A stretch of 8,146 bases of DNA from Deltaproteobacteria bacterium. GTDB lineage: Bacteria > Desulfobacterota > Desulfarculia > Adiutricales > Adiutricaceae. The stretch lies in the NCBI GenBank assembly GCA_031267005.1, contig JAIRZX010000579.1:1-8146 (forward strand), in the 5' to 3' direction. Below, one piece after another: positions 1 to 6,500 of the stretch (the stretch's first letter is position 1; each line of letters begins with the position of its first letter). The notes under the pieces were generated by a model. The model did not search any database. It saw only the letters and a list, made by a program, of their open reading frames with translations, and was not told the DNA's origin. The position numbers and the translations under genes were made by a program.

Positions 1-31
1 AGCCGCCGGGCCCCTGAGGCCCCGCCTCTCC

Positions 32-59
32 TTTACTGGACGCCGGGCCGTGTGATAAT
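32..59 (+). promoter_or_regulatory. Putative sigma70-type promoter for the Fur-family gene
   Basis: TTTACT (32-37, 4 of 6 matches to TTGACA) and GATAAT (54-59, 5 of 6 matches to TATAAT) are separated by 16 bp. A TG dinucleotide one base before the -10 hexamer (51-52) gives an extended -10 element. This is the only A+T-rich spot in the first 240 bases. Transcription would start near 66 and leave a leader of roughly 175 nt before the ATG at 244. Inferred from sequence match only. I see no convincing Fur box overlapping it, so autoregulation is not shown. Bases 1-31 hold no recognisable gene. Confidence 0.45.
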
Positions 60-243
60 ATGCGGCGAGCGTTGTCTTTTCCGGGGTACCGACCCCAGCG
101 CGGACCCGGCGCCGGCGGCTCCGGGCCGGGCCTCCTGCCGCCCGCCGGAGCGCCTCCCTAAGGCCTCAGGCCCTTCTTTCCGAATATCCCGCCCTCCCCC
201 GGCCCCACCGGCCGCCCGCCGGCCCTCCCACGCGGAAGTTCCA

Positions 244-726
244 ATGTCTGTCACGCGAAAACCCGAGGAAAAGCCCCCGGCGGGGGATCTGGGGGAGGAA
301 TTGGAGGCCTTCCGCAAGTACCTGAAATCCCACGGCTTCAGGGTCACCCGCGAGCGCGAGGCGATAGCCGAGTGCATACTCTTAAACCACGGCCATTTCG
401 ACGTGGACGAGCTCTTCATGAGCCTGAGGTCCAAGAAGCCCATCTCCAAGGCGTCCATCTACCGCGCCATACCGCTTTTGATAGAGTGCGGGCTCCTGGC
501 GGAGGTGTACCTGGAGGACGGGCACATGCATTACGAGAGGGTTTACGGCCGCGAGCACCACAGCCACCTGAGGTGCCTGAACTGCCGCCGCATTTTCGAG
601 TTCTCCGCCCCCGAGCTGGTCCAGGTCGAAAAGAGGATCTGCCGCCAGGAGGGCTTCAAGAGCGAGGGCAACAAATTCGAGATCTGGGGGCTGTGCTCCA
701 GTTGCCAGGGCGAGGCGAAGAAATGA
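244..726 (+). CDS. Fur-family metal-responsive transcriptional regulator
   Basis: A 160-aa Fur/PerR/Zur-type repressor, which normally binds DNA as a metal-loaded dimer. The N-terminal winged helix (about 20-90) has the recognition-helix motif ASIYRAIPLL (70-79). The C-terminal dimerisation domain begins with the HHSHLRCLNC motif (105-114). Two CxxC pairs (C111/C114 and C151/C154) form the family's structural zinc site. By alignment to E. coli Fur from memory, the regulatory site ligands H33, E81, H90 and E101 correspond to H51, E98, H108 and E119, all present. At the other site (H87, D89, E108, H125) only the first His is kept; the rest read S107, V126 and N143. The metal specificity (iron, zinc, manganese or peroxide sensing) cannot be assigned. 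The ATG at 244 is chosen because homology starts just after it. The open frame runs upstream to a GTG at 52, but that part is Pro/Ala/Arg-rich filler. GGAAG at 234-238 is a close, modest ribosome-binding site. Confidence 0.9.
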   Translation: MSVTRKPEEKPPAGDLGEELEAFRKYLKSHGFRVTREREAIAECILLNHGHFDVDELFMSLRSKKPISKASIYRAIPLLIECGLLAEVYLEDGHMHYERVYGREHHSHLRCLNCRRIFEFSAPELVQVEKRICRQEGFKSEGNKFEIWGLCSSCQGEAKK

Positions 727-936
727 GCCCGCCGGGGAGGGAATAGCGGGGGATTGCGGTCCGTCCCGATCCGGGGGCGGCGGTTTGGCGCGAAGGCGGG
801 CCGGTCCCGGTCGCGGAGGACCCTCCGGGCCCCCAATCCGGCGCGAGCCTGGCCCCCGACGGACCCTCAGCGGCCCCTGCCGGCAAAGCCACGGGCCAGC
901 AGCGCACCAGCCCGCCTACGCCTTATCACGCAAGAA

Positions 937-955
937 GCGTCAACCTAACTGACGC
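937..955. promoter_or_regulatory. Inverted repeat 1, operator-like (GCGTCA-N7-TGACGC)
   Basis: A perfect 6-bp inverted repeat around a 7-bp spacer, in an A/T-richer patch 178 bp upstream of the protease start. It shares its half-site with inverted repeat 2, and equivalent left edges are 32 bp apart, about three helical turns. The arrangement suits a pair of dimer binding sites for an unknown regulator. No T run follows, so it does not look like a terminator. Confidence 0.5.
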
Positions 956-968
956 CCAAACCCATAAC

Positions 969-986
969 GCGTCAACTACTTGACGC
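969..986. promoter_or_regulatory. Inverted repeat 2, operator-like (GCGTCAA-N4-TTGACGC)
   Basis: A perfect 7-bp inverted repeat around a 4-bp spacer, immediately downstream of inverted repeat 1 and using the same TGACGC half-site. The spacer differs from repeat 1 (4 versus 7 bp), so either the regulator tolerates variable spacing or only one copy is a full-strength site. The right arm contains TTGACG, but no -10 hexamer lies 16-18 bp downstream, so it is not called a promoter. Confidence 0.5.
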
Positions 987-1132
987 CGCACAACCACGAC
1001 GCGATGGAGCCGATGCCAGACGAAGCCACGACGCTGGATCTTCCGGGGCGCGGGACGCCCTGCCTGGAAGAGAGAACGACAAGACGAGGCCGCGGGGCCA
1101 GGGGCCGCCGCGAAACGACGCCGGAGCTCACA

Positions 1133-2662
1133 ATGCCTGCTTTACCCATCCCCGCCCGCCGGGCGCGGGCCTCGTCCGCGGCGCGGGCCGCGTCCGCAGC
1201 CTTAAAGGGGCTCGCCGCGGCCTTGGCCGCCGCGGCCGTCCTCGCTGGGCCCGCCTCGGCGCCCGGGGCGCTGGCCGCCGGGAACTCGGACTTCAAGGTC
1301 TACGAGTCCTTCAAGATCCTGGCCCGCGTCTTCTACGAGGTCAACAGCCGCTTCGTGGAGGAGCCGGACAACACCTCCCTGGTCCACGGGGCGGTGAGGG
1401 GCATGCTTTCCAGCCTGGATCCCCACTCCACCTTCTTCACCGCCGACGAGATGCAGGAGCTGAAGCAGGAGACTTCCGGGGCCTTCTCCGGGATCGGGGT
1501 GGAGATCACCATGAAGGACGGTGTCATCACCGTCGTCTCCCCCATCGAGGACACCCCGGCCTTCCGCGCGGGCATACGCTCCGGCGACCAGATCATATCC
1601 ATCGACCGCAAGGCCGCCTCCGAAATGAACCTCATGGAGGCCGTGCGGATCATCCGCGGCCCGGTGGGGAGTTCCGTCACCTTCTCCATCCAGCGCAACG
1701 GCTTGCGGGACCCCTTCAACGTCACAGTCGTCCGCGCCAAGATCCCCATGATCTCCGTGCGCTCCCAGGAGCTGGGCGACGGCATAGGCTACATCCACAT
1801 TAGGAACTTCCAGGGCGGCACGGCCTTGGAGCTGGAGCGCGCCGTCCAGCAGCTCGGCGCGAAGAAGTCCCTCCAGTCCGTGGTCCTCGACCTTAGAAAC
1901 GATCCCGGCGGGCTCCTGGACCAGTCCGTGGCCGTCTCCGGGCTCTTCCTCGGCCAGGTGCCCGTCGTGGAGACCAAGGGGCGCCGCGACGACCAGGACG
2001 CCGTCTACCGATCCGACAAGGATTCGGTGGTGCCGCTCTCGATCCCCATGGTCTGCCTGGTGAACGAGGGGTCGGCTTCGGCCTCCGAGATAGTGGCGGG
2101 GGCCCTCCAGGACTACGGCCGCGCGGTGATATTGGGCACGCAGACCTTCGGCAAGGGCTCCGTGCAGTCCATAGTGCCGCTCCCCGACGGCTCGGGGATG
2201 CGCCTTACCACCGCCCGCTTCTACACCCCCACCGGCCGGAGCATCCAGATTGAGGGCATCCGCCCGGACGTCGAAGTCAAGATCCCTCTCCCCGCCGACT
2301 ACCAGATGCCCAGGGAGGAGGATCTCGAAGGCCACCTGAAGGGCCAGAACGAGAGCAGGAACGGCCGGGGCGGCCGCTCCCGCGACGGCAAGGCGGGGGC
2401 GGCCCCCGCACCCCGCGCCGAAGGCGCCGAAGAGGAGGAGTACACCCCCCCGGACAAGCACTACTCCCAGATGACCGTGGCCGAGCGCCTGGCCTCCGAC
2501 CGCCAGCTGGCGGCCGCGGTGAACATGCTCAGGAAGGGCGAGGTGCATAACACCTACGCAGGCCCGCCCCCCGAACCGAACCCCGTCGCTTCCGCGCCGA
2601 GGGGCCAGGACTCCGGCGATCTCTCCCGGCCAGGCGCGACCGACGACGGTTTCAGGGGCTGA
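1133..2662 (+). CDS. ctpA: C-terminal processing protease, S41 family (CtpA/Prc-like), secreted
   Basis: A 509-aa serine protease that cleaves periplasmic or envelope proteins near their C-termini. The N-terminus has Arg-rich residues 9-18, a hydrophobic stretch at about 27-38 (LAAALAAAAVLA) and Ala-X-Ala sites near 41-49, which fits a Sec signal peptide. A conserved helical segment (about 53-110, ending in LDPHSTFF) precedes a PDZ domain (about 116-195, starting GIGVEI). The S41 core (about 215-390) carries the catalytic Ser316 in GSASASEI and Lys341 in TFGKGSVQ, 25 residues apart as in Prc and CtpB, plus Gln345. The protease should therefore be active. A Gly/Arg/Glu-rich linker (about 400-440) and a Pro-rich end flank a conserved-looking RQLAAAVNMLR segment. 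The ATG at 1133 is supported by GGAG at 1123-1126 and by the signal peptide; earlier in-frame starts at 980 and 1004 add an implausible extension. It appears monocistronic. Physiological substrates are unknown. The symbol is used in the general CtpA-family sense. Confidence 0.93.
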   Translation: MPALPIPARRARASSAARAASAALKGLAAALAAAAVLAGPASAPGALAAGNSDFKVYESFKILARVFYEVNSRFVEEPDNTSLVHGAVRGMLSSLDPHSTFFTADEMQELKQETSGAFSGIGVEITMKDGVITVVSPIEDTPAFRAGIRSGDQIISIDRKAASEMNLMEAVRIIRGPVGSSVTFSIQRNGLRDPFNVTVVRAKIPMISVRSQELGDGIGYIHIRNFQGGTALELERAVQQLGAKKSLQSVVLDLRNDPGGLLDQSVAVSGLFLGQVPVVETKGRRDDQDAVYRSDKDSVVPLSIPMVCLVNEGSASASEIVAGALQDYGRAVILGTQTFGKGSVQSIVPLPDGSGMRLTTARFYTPTGRSIQIEGIRPDVEVKIPLPADYQMPREEDLEGHLKGQNESRNGRGGRSRDGKAGAAPAPRAEGAEEEEYTPPDKHYSQMTVAERLASDRQLAAAVNMLRKGEVHNTYAGPPPEPNPVASAPRGQDSGDLSRPGATDDGFRG

Positions 2663-2874
2663 CCGGCGCGCACGGGGTCGGCCGGGGCCAGCGGCGCCTG
2701 ATGGGCCCGGCGCCTTTCCGCCGCCGCAAGCCGCCTTGGCGGCCGGTCGCGAACGCGGGGCGGCGGCCCTCGCGGGGGGACTTTCGGCGCATGCCGGACT
2801 GACGTCCGACCGGGCCGGCCGTCCCGGGCGGGTCCCGTCCCCGCGGCGACGGAAGCCGCGTCCCTGCCCCGCGT

Positions 2875-2934
2875 CGTCCGGGGCCCTGGCGTCGGAGGCC
2901 TCGCCCCTTCCCGGCGGCGTCCGGGGCCCTGGCG
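2875..2934. repeat. 17-bp direct repeat, period 43 bp
   Basis: CGTCCGGGGCCCTGGCG occurs identically at 2875-2891 and 2918-2934. Each copy contains the palindromic core GGGGCCC. The intervening 26 bp are unrelated. It lies in non-coding GC-rich sequence and has no known role. Confidence 0.7.
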
Positions 2935-3100
2935 CATGCTTTCGCGGCGCAAGGGACCCTGCGGTCCGGGCATTCGGCCTCGGCGTCCCCCGGAACAACC
3001 CGGATTTCCCGGGCGCCGCAGGTTGCCGGGAGGGCCTTGGCCCTTGAAAGGTCCTTGACGGGACCTCGCTGCGGCCCCGGCGGGCCCGAGGCGTTCATGA

Positions 3101-3112
3101 CGGAACGTTCCG
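3101..3112. repeat. 12-bp perfect palindrome CGGAACGTTCCG
   Basis: A perfect 12-bp palindrome located 16 bp before the tandem array. Its TTCCG arms resemble the TTCCGAAG core of the array units. It may be a protein-binding site; I cannot assign one. Confidence 0.5.
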
Positions 3113-3127
3113 GCCGCATCCTAAACC

Positions 3128-3222
3128 GCTTCCGAAGTGATTTCCCGAGGAGTTTCCGAAGGCGTTTCCAAGGAGTTTCCGAAGTCGTTTCCAAGGGGTT
3201 TCCCCAAGGCGTTCCGGAAGGC
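3128..3222. repeat. Degenerate tandem array, about 12-bp unit, upstream of the helicase promoter
   Basis: Seven to eight head-to-tail units of 11-13 bp fit a consensus near GTTTCCRAAGGM. Boundaries are 3128-3139, 3140-3151, 3152-3163, 3164-3174, 3175-3186, 3187-3197, 3198-3210 and 3211-3222. The central four units form a higher-order 23-bp repeat (3152-3174 and 3175-3197) differing at only a few bases. The last unit contains the palindrome TTCCGGAA. The array ends 22 bp before the -35 hexamer of the next promoter. The unit length is not a multiple of three throughout, so the array is not a coding repeat. The role is unknown; repeated activator-binding sites or DNA bending are inferences. Confidence 0.75.
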
Positions 3223-3244
3223 GCCGGCAAATGACGGAAAACCC

Positions 3245-3273
3245 TTAACAGGGGAGCGCGACATCTATATAAT
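3245..3273 (+). promoter_or_regulatory. Strong sigma70-type promoter for the RhlB-like helicase
   Basis: TTAACA (3245-3250, 5 of 6 matches to consensus) and TATAAT (3268-3273, perfect) are separated by exactly 17 bp. This is the best promoter match in the window and stands out as an A/T-rich island. Transcription should start near 3280, giving a leader of about 260 nt before the helicase ATG. The upstream tandem array suggests added control. Confidence 0.8.
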
Positions 3274-3279
3274 CACCCA

Positions 3280-3538
3280 GCCGCGGCGGCCTCCGCGGGC
3301 CGGGGCCCCGGGACGCCCGGAGGCTCCCCGCCGGCGCCTGCCGCGCCGCGGGGCCGCTCCGGCGAGGGGGCCACGCGGCCCGTTTCCGGCCGCCCGCCGC
3401 CCTTAAGCTTGCGGACGCGGGCCTTTTTCGGCTCCCCGGCCGGGCGGGCGCGACATAAAACCATAAGGGGCCGAGGGCCCCCCGCATGGCGGGGGCCGGG
3501 CCACCGCCCGGAAGGGGCGGCACAACCAGGAGTTTTTG
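3280..3538 (+). other. Long structured 5' leader of the helicase mRNA
   Basis: About 260 nt of GC-rich leader follow the inferred transcription start. Visible stems are: 3289-3295 with 3318-3324 (7 bp), just after the start site; 3326-3331 with 3348-3353, extended by 3333-3337 with 3343-3347; 3375-3380 with 3388-3393 (6 bp); 3392-3397 with 3417-3422, followed by a T tract; 3467-3472 with 3476-3481, overlapping and therefore competing with 3479-3485/3489-3495; and 3504-3509 with 3515-3520, ending 8 nt before the Shine-Dalgarno AGGAG (3528-3532). Short GC stems arise easily by chance at this composition, so individual hairpins are weak evidence. The leader length is the firmer observation, given the promoter. 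It does not match any riboswitch class that I recognise. Confidence 0.5.
3392..3428 (+). terminator. Attenuator-like hairpin with T tract in the helicase leader
   Basis: A 6-bp stem GCCCGC/GCGGGC (3392-3397 with 3417-3422), with a possible 3-bp inner stem, is followed by CTTTTTCGG with five T's at 3424-3428. It lies about 110 nt before the helicase start. It could cause premature termination in the leader. The upstream stem 3375-3380/3388-3393 overlaps its 5' arm by two bases and might compete. The stem is short and the T tract only five bases, so this is tentative. Confidence 0.35.
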
Positions 3539-3539
3539 A
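3486..3539 (+). CDS. Possible 17-aa upstream ORF overlapping the helicase start
   Basis: An ATG at 3486 opens a 17-codon frame encoding MAGAGPPPGRGGTTRSF. Its TGA (3537-3539) overlaps the helicase ATG (3539-3541) in a TGATG arrangement, typical of translational coupling. GAGGG at 3473-3477, 8 nt upstream, could serve as a ribosome-binding site. The ATG sits in the 3-nt loop of the GC stem 3479-3485/3489-3495, which would affect access. The peptide resembles nothing I know. It may be accidental: a short ATG-TGA frame is unremarkable by itself, and the helicase has its own good Shine-Dalgarno. Confidence 0.3.
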   Translation: MAGAGPPPGRGGTTRSF

Positions 3540-6500
3540 TGACTTTTTCCAGCGGAGACGACGCTGATTTCAGCCAGGGTGGCGCCTCCGGCGCTGGCGG
3601 TTCCGGCGAGGGCCGGGCCGCAGAGGCCGTTGAGGCCCTTGTGGCCGAGGACGCCGCGGCGGGCGCGGAGCCCGAAGGGCAGGAGCCGCCTGCGGCTTCC
3701 GCGGGGGCCGGCGGTCTTTTGGATGGCGAAGGGGGCGAAGGGCCCTCGCAGGCCGCAGATGTCGACGGTCCGGCGGGGGCCGGGCCCGGGGGCGGGGTCG
3801 CCGAAGCGGCGCCCGGCGAGCAGCGCCCGGACAAGCCCAACTTCCTGACCTCGGCCAGGTTCAAGGATTTCGATCTCCCCCACTCCATTATAGAGGGGCT
3901 GGATTCCGCGGGTTTCCTGTACGCGACCCCCATCCAGTCCATGGTCATACCGGAGGCGCTGAAGGGCAAGGACATAGCGGGCCAGGCCCAGACGGGCACC
4001 GGCAAGACCGTGGCCTTCCTGGTGCCCCTGATGGCGAGGCTTTTGAACCGCCAGGCGCCCGTGCCCGGACTTCCCCGGGCGCTGGTGGTCACGCCCACGC
4101 GGGAACTGGCCGAGCAGATCTACTCCGACGGCAAGCAGCTCGCGTCCTTCACGGGGCTTTCCCTTCTCCTGGTCATAGGCGGCATGGACTACCGCGAACA
4201 GGCCAAGGCGCTGGAGACCGGCCCGGACATCGTGGTGGGGACCCCGGGCAGGCTTACCGACTACATCCACAAGCGGGTCTTCAACACCTCCGGAGTGGAG
4301 GTCTCCATCGTGGACGAGGCTGACCGCCTGCTCGAGCTGGGCTTCATAAGGGACTTGAAGTTCATACTCTCCCGGCTCCCGTCCTACGAGAACCGCCAGA
4401 CGATGCTCTTCTCCGCCACCCTGAACCACCAGATCTTAGAGCTCGTCTACAATTTCATGAACCCGCCCCAGTACATCACCGCCGAGCCGGGCCCCCAGTC
4501 CCGCGGCCAGATAGCCCAGGAACTCTACCACGTCACCCGCGCCGAGAAGCTCCCGCTCCTCCTGGGCCTTTTGAAGCGCGAGGAGCACAGCCGGATCATC
4601 ATCTTCTGCAACACCCAGAGCGGGGTGGACTGGCTGGCCAAGAAGCTCGTGGCCAACGGCTACCACGCCGAGGGCATAACGGGGGACCTCCCGCAGCCCA
4701 AGCGCTTGAGGCTCATGCAGTCCTTCAAGGACAACCAGCTGGACATCATGGTCGCGACCGACGTCGCCTCCCGGGGCATCCACGTGGAGGACGTCTCCCA
4801 CGTCTTCAACTACGACATACCCCAGGACGCCGAAGCCTACGTCCACCGCATCGGGCGCACCGGACGGGTCGGCAAGACCGGCAAGGCGGTGAGCTTCGCC
4901 TGCGAGGAGTACGTCCACCACCTCGAGGCTATAGAGAACATCCTCGGCGCCAAGATCCCCGTCATCTTCGCCGACGACGACCTTTTCCTGAAGGACCGTT
5001 CCTCCGAGACCAAACGGCGCGGCGACGGCCCGTCCCGGGAGGGACAGGGACGCGAAGGGCACCGCGGCGACCGGAAGGGCGACCGGAAGGGAGGAGCTCC
5101 CGGCGCCCGCAAGGGAGAGTTCATGGACGATCAGAAGGCCGCTTCCGAGAACGCCTCCAAGGCCGACCAGGCTCCAGCCCCTGAGGACGATTCCAAGGGC
5201 GAGCAGCTGCCCGGCCTCTCCGCCTCCGCCCCTTCCCGGCCGGCCCGCGACCCGAAACCCCCCCGCCCCGCCGCGGGGGGCCCCGCCGGCCGCGCCGGCA
5301 ACGGGCGCGACCCCCGGGAGGAGGCCTACGCCTTCAGGGGCCTGGCCTTCACCTCCCGCCCGGGCGGGGTCTACGGCCTGGCCCCGAAGCTCAAGGTCAC
5401 CGAAGAAACCCCCGACGTGCGCTTCGAGCTATCCTGGAAGCCTTCGGACATCGTGTCGCTCCCGAATGAGCTCCCCGTCCCCGAAGCCGACGCGGCCCGC
5501 ACGTCCCATGCCGCCCCCGGCGGATCCGATGGCCAGGGCCAGGGAGCGGGTGCCCGCCCGGCCGCCTACGACGATCTCGACGACTACCGCTCGCCGGGAA
5601 TTATCCCTGAGGACGAGTCGGCGCCCGGCTCCGGCGCCGCTTCCGGGCCCGCTTGCGAAGCCGCCGAGCCCGGCGCGTCAGTTGACGCGGGCCCCGCTCC
5701 GGCGGGCCCCGCTCCCGGCCCGAACGAGCCGGTCGCTTCGGATTCCGGGGTCCAGAGGGACGGCGGGGCCTTCGTGGTCTCGCCAGAGGCCGCCGCGGCC
5801 AGGGCCCGCGAGGACGCGAGCGCCTCCGCCGCGCCCGCCGACGGCTCCGGGGGACTTCAGGCCCTCTCCGGCCAGCCCCAGCCCGAGGCGGCCAAGCCGG
5901 CCGACGGCGCCCCCGCCCCCGAAGGCGAGACGAGCGGGCGCCGCCGCAGGCGCCGCCATCGTTCATCCCGCAACAAGGCCGCCCAGGCGGCCCTGTCCGC
6001 AAGCCAGGCCCAGGACGGCGCGCCCGGCGCCGCGGATGCCCCCGACGGCTCCGCCGGGACCGGTTCCGCGCCCGTTTCGGAGACGGAGCTTGCGCCGGAA
6101 ACGGCGCCCGACTCCGTTCAGGCCTCCGATGCCGAGGCCGGTAAGGCCGCCCAGGCGACGGGGGCCGATGCCGTGGAGGCCGCCCAGGCGACGGGCGCCG
6201 ATGCCGTGAGGGCCGCCCAAGAGACGGGCGCCGATGCCGGTAAGGCGGCTCCTGCCCCAGACGAGGCCGCGCAGGAGACTCACCCTGCGGCTGAAACCGA
6301 AGACGAGGCGCTTGCCCCGTCCGAGGCGCCCGCTCCCGCTCCCGCGACCGGTCAGGCGGCTCCGGCCGCCGGGCCCGGGGACGCCGCCCCGGCCCGGGAC
6401 GCCGAGCCCGGGGCCGTATCAGGCGAGGCAGCCCCGCCCAAGCGGAAGCCCTCCCGCCCGAGCCGCTCCAAGGCGGCGGTAGCGGCCCGCGCAGCTTTGG

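Larger units (their letters stand above)
727..1132 (+). other. Intergenic region between the Fur-type gene and the S41 protease
   Basis: A 406-bp gap. The first 170 bases are GC-rich with no terminator that I can see (no stem followed by a T run). An 8-bp inverted match (758-765 with 858-865) could form a long-range stem but may be chance. From about 920 to 990 the composition turns less GC-rich and contains two strong inverted repeats, listed separately. Weak in-frame starts for the protease at 980 (TTG) and 1004 (ATG) lie here but precede sequence that does not look like a signal peptide. No clear -35/-10 pair is visible, so the protease promoter is unassigned. Confidence 0.6.
2663..3127 (+). 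other. Long GC-rich intergenic region after the protease gene
   Basis: No gene is supported here. Open frames exist on both strands but are Arg/Pro/Gly/Ala-rich and show no recognisable domain. Visible elements are a small GC hairpin (2730-2743, 5-bp stem) without a T tract, a 17-bp direct repeat (listed), a 6-bp stem AGGTCC/GGACCT with a 6-nt loop (3049-3066) and a 12-bp perfect palindrome (3101-3112). No clear intrinsic terminator for the protease gene is visible. Decayed coding sequence is possible but unproven. Confidence 0.5.

Noticed and set aside
52..243. N-terminal extension of the Fur-type protein from a GTG at 52
   Set aside because: The added 64 residues are Pro/Ala/Arg filler, the GTG overlaps the likely -10 element, and the ATG at 244 fits the normal family length.
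980..985. TTGACG as a -35 element for the protease gene
   Set aside because: No -10-like hexamer lies 16-18 bp downstream. The match is part of the inverted repeat.
980..1132. Longer protease starting at TTG 980 or ATG 1004
   Set aside because: The extension is Arg/Glu/Thr-rich, lies within or next to the inverted repeats and would bury the signal peptide. The ATG at 1133 has a Shine-Dalgarno and gives a proper N-terminus.
1202..2998. 598-aa open frame on the minus strand opposite the protease gene
   Set aside because: It mirrors the S41 gene, is Gly/Ala/Arg/His-rich and has no recognisable domain. GC-rich codons on the + strand leave few stops in this antisense frame.
2736..3047. 103-aa plus-strand ORF after the protease gene
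   Set aside because: Arg/Gly/Pro/Ala-rich, no clear start signal and no domain; most likely random open frame in GC-rich DNA.
3128..3222. CRISPR array
   Set aside because: Units are only 11-13 bp, contiguous without spacers, and no cas genes are nearby.
3037..3406. Small plus-strand ORFs across the tandem array (65 and 89 aa)
   Set aside because: Their Phe/Arg/Ser/Lys repeats simply translate the 12-bp array in different frames, and one runs through the promoter. No ribosome-binding site or domain is seen.
3245..4429. 394-aa minus-strand open frame across the helicase promoter and 5' end
   Set aside because: It runs antisense through the strong promoter, leader and conserved helicase motifs, and its composition is typical of a shadow frame.
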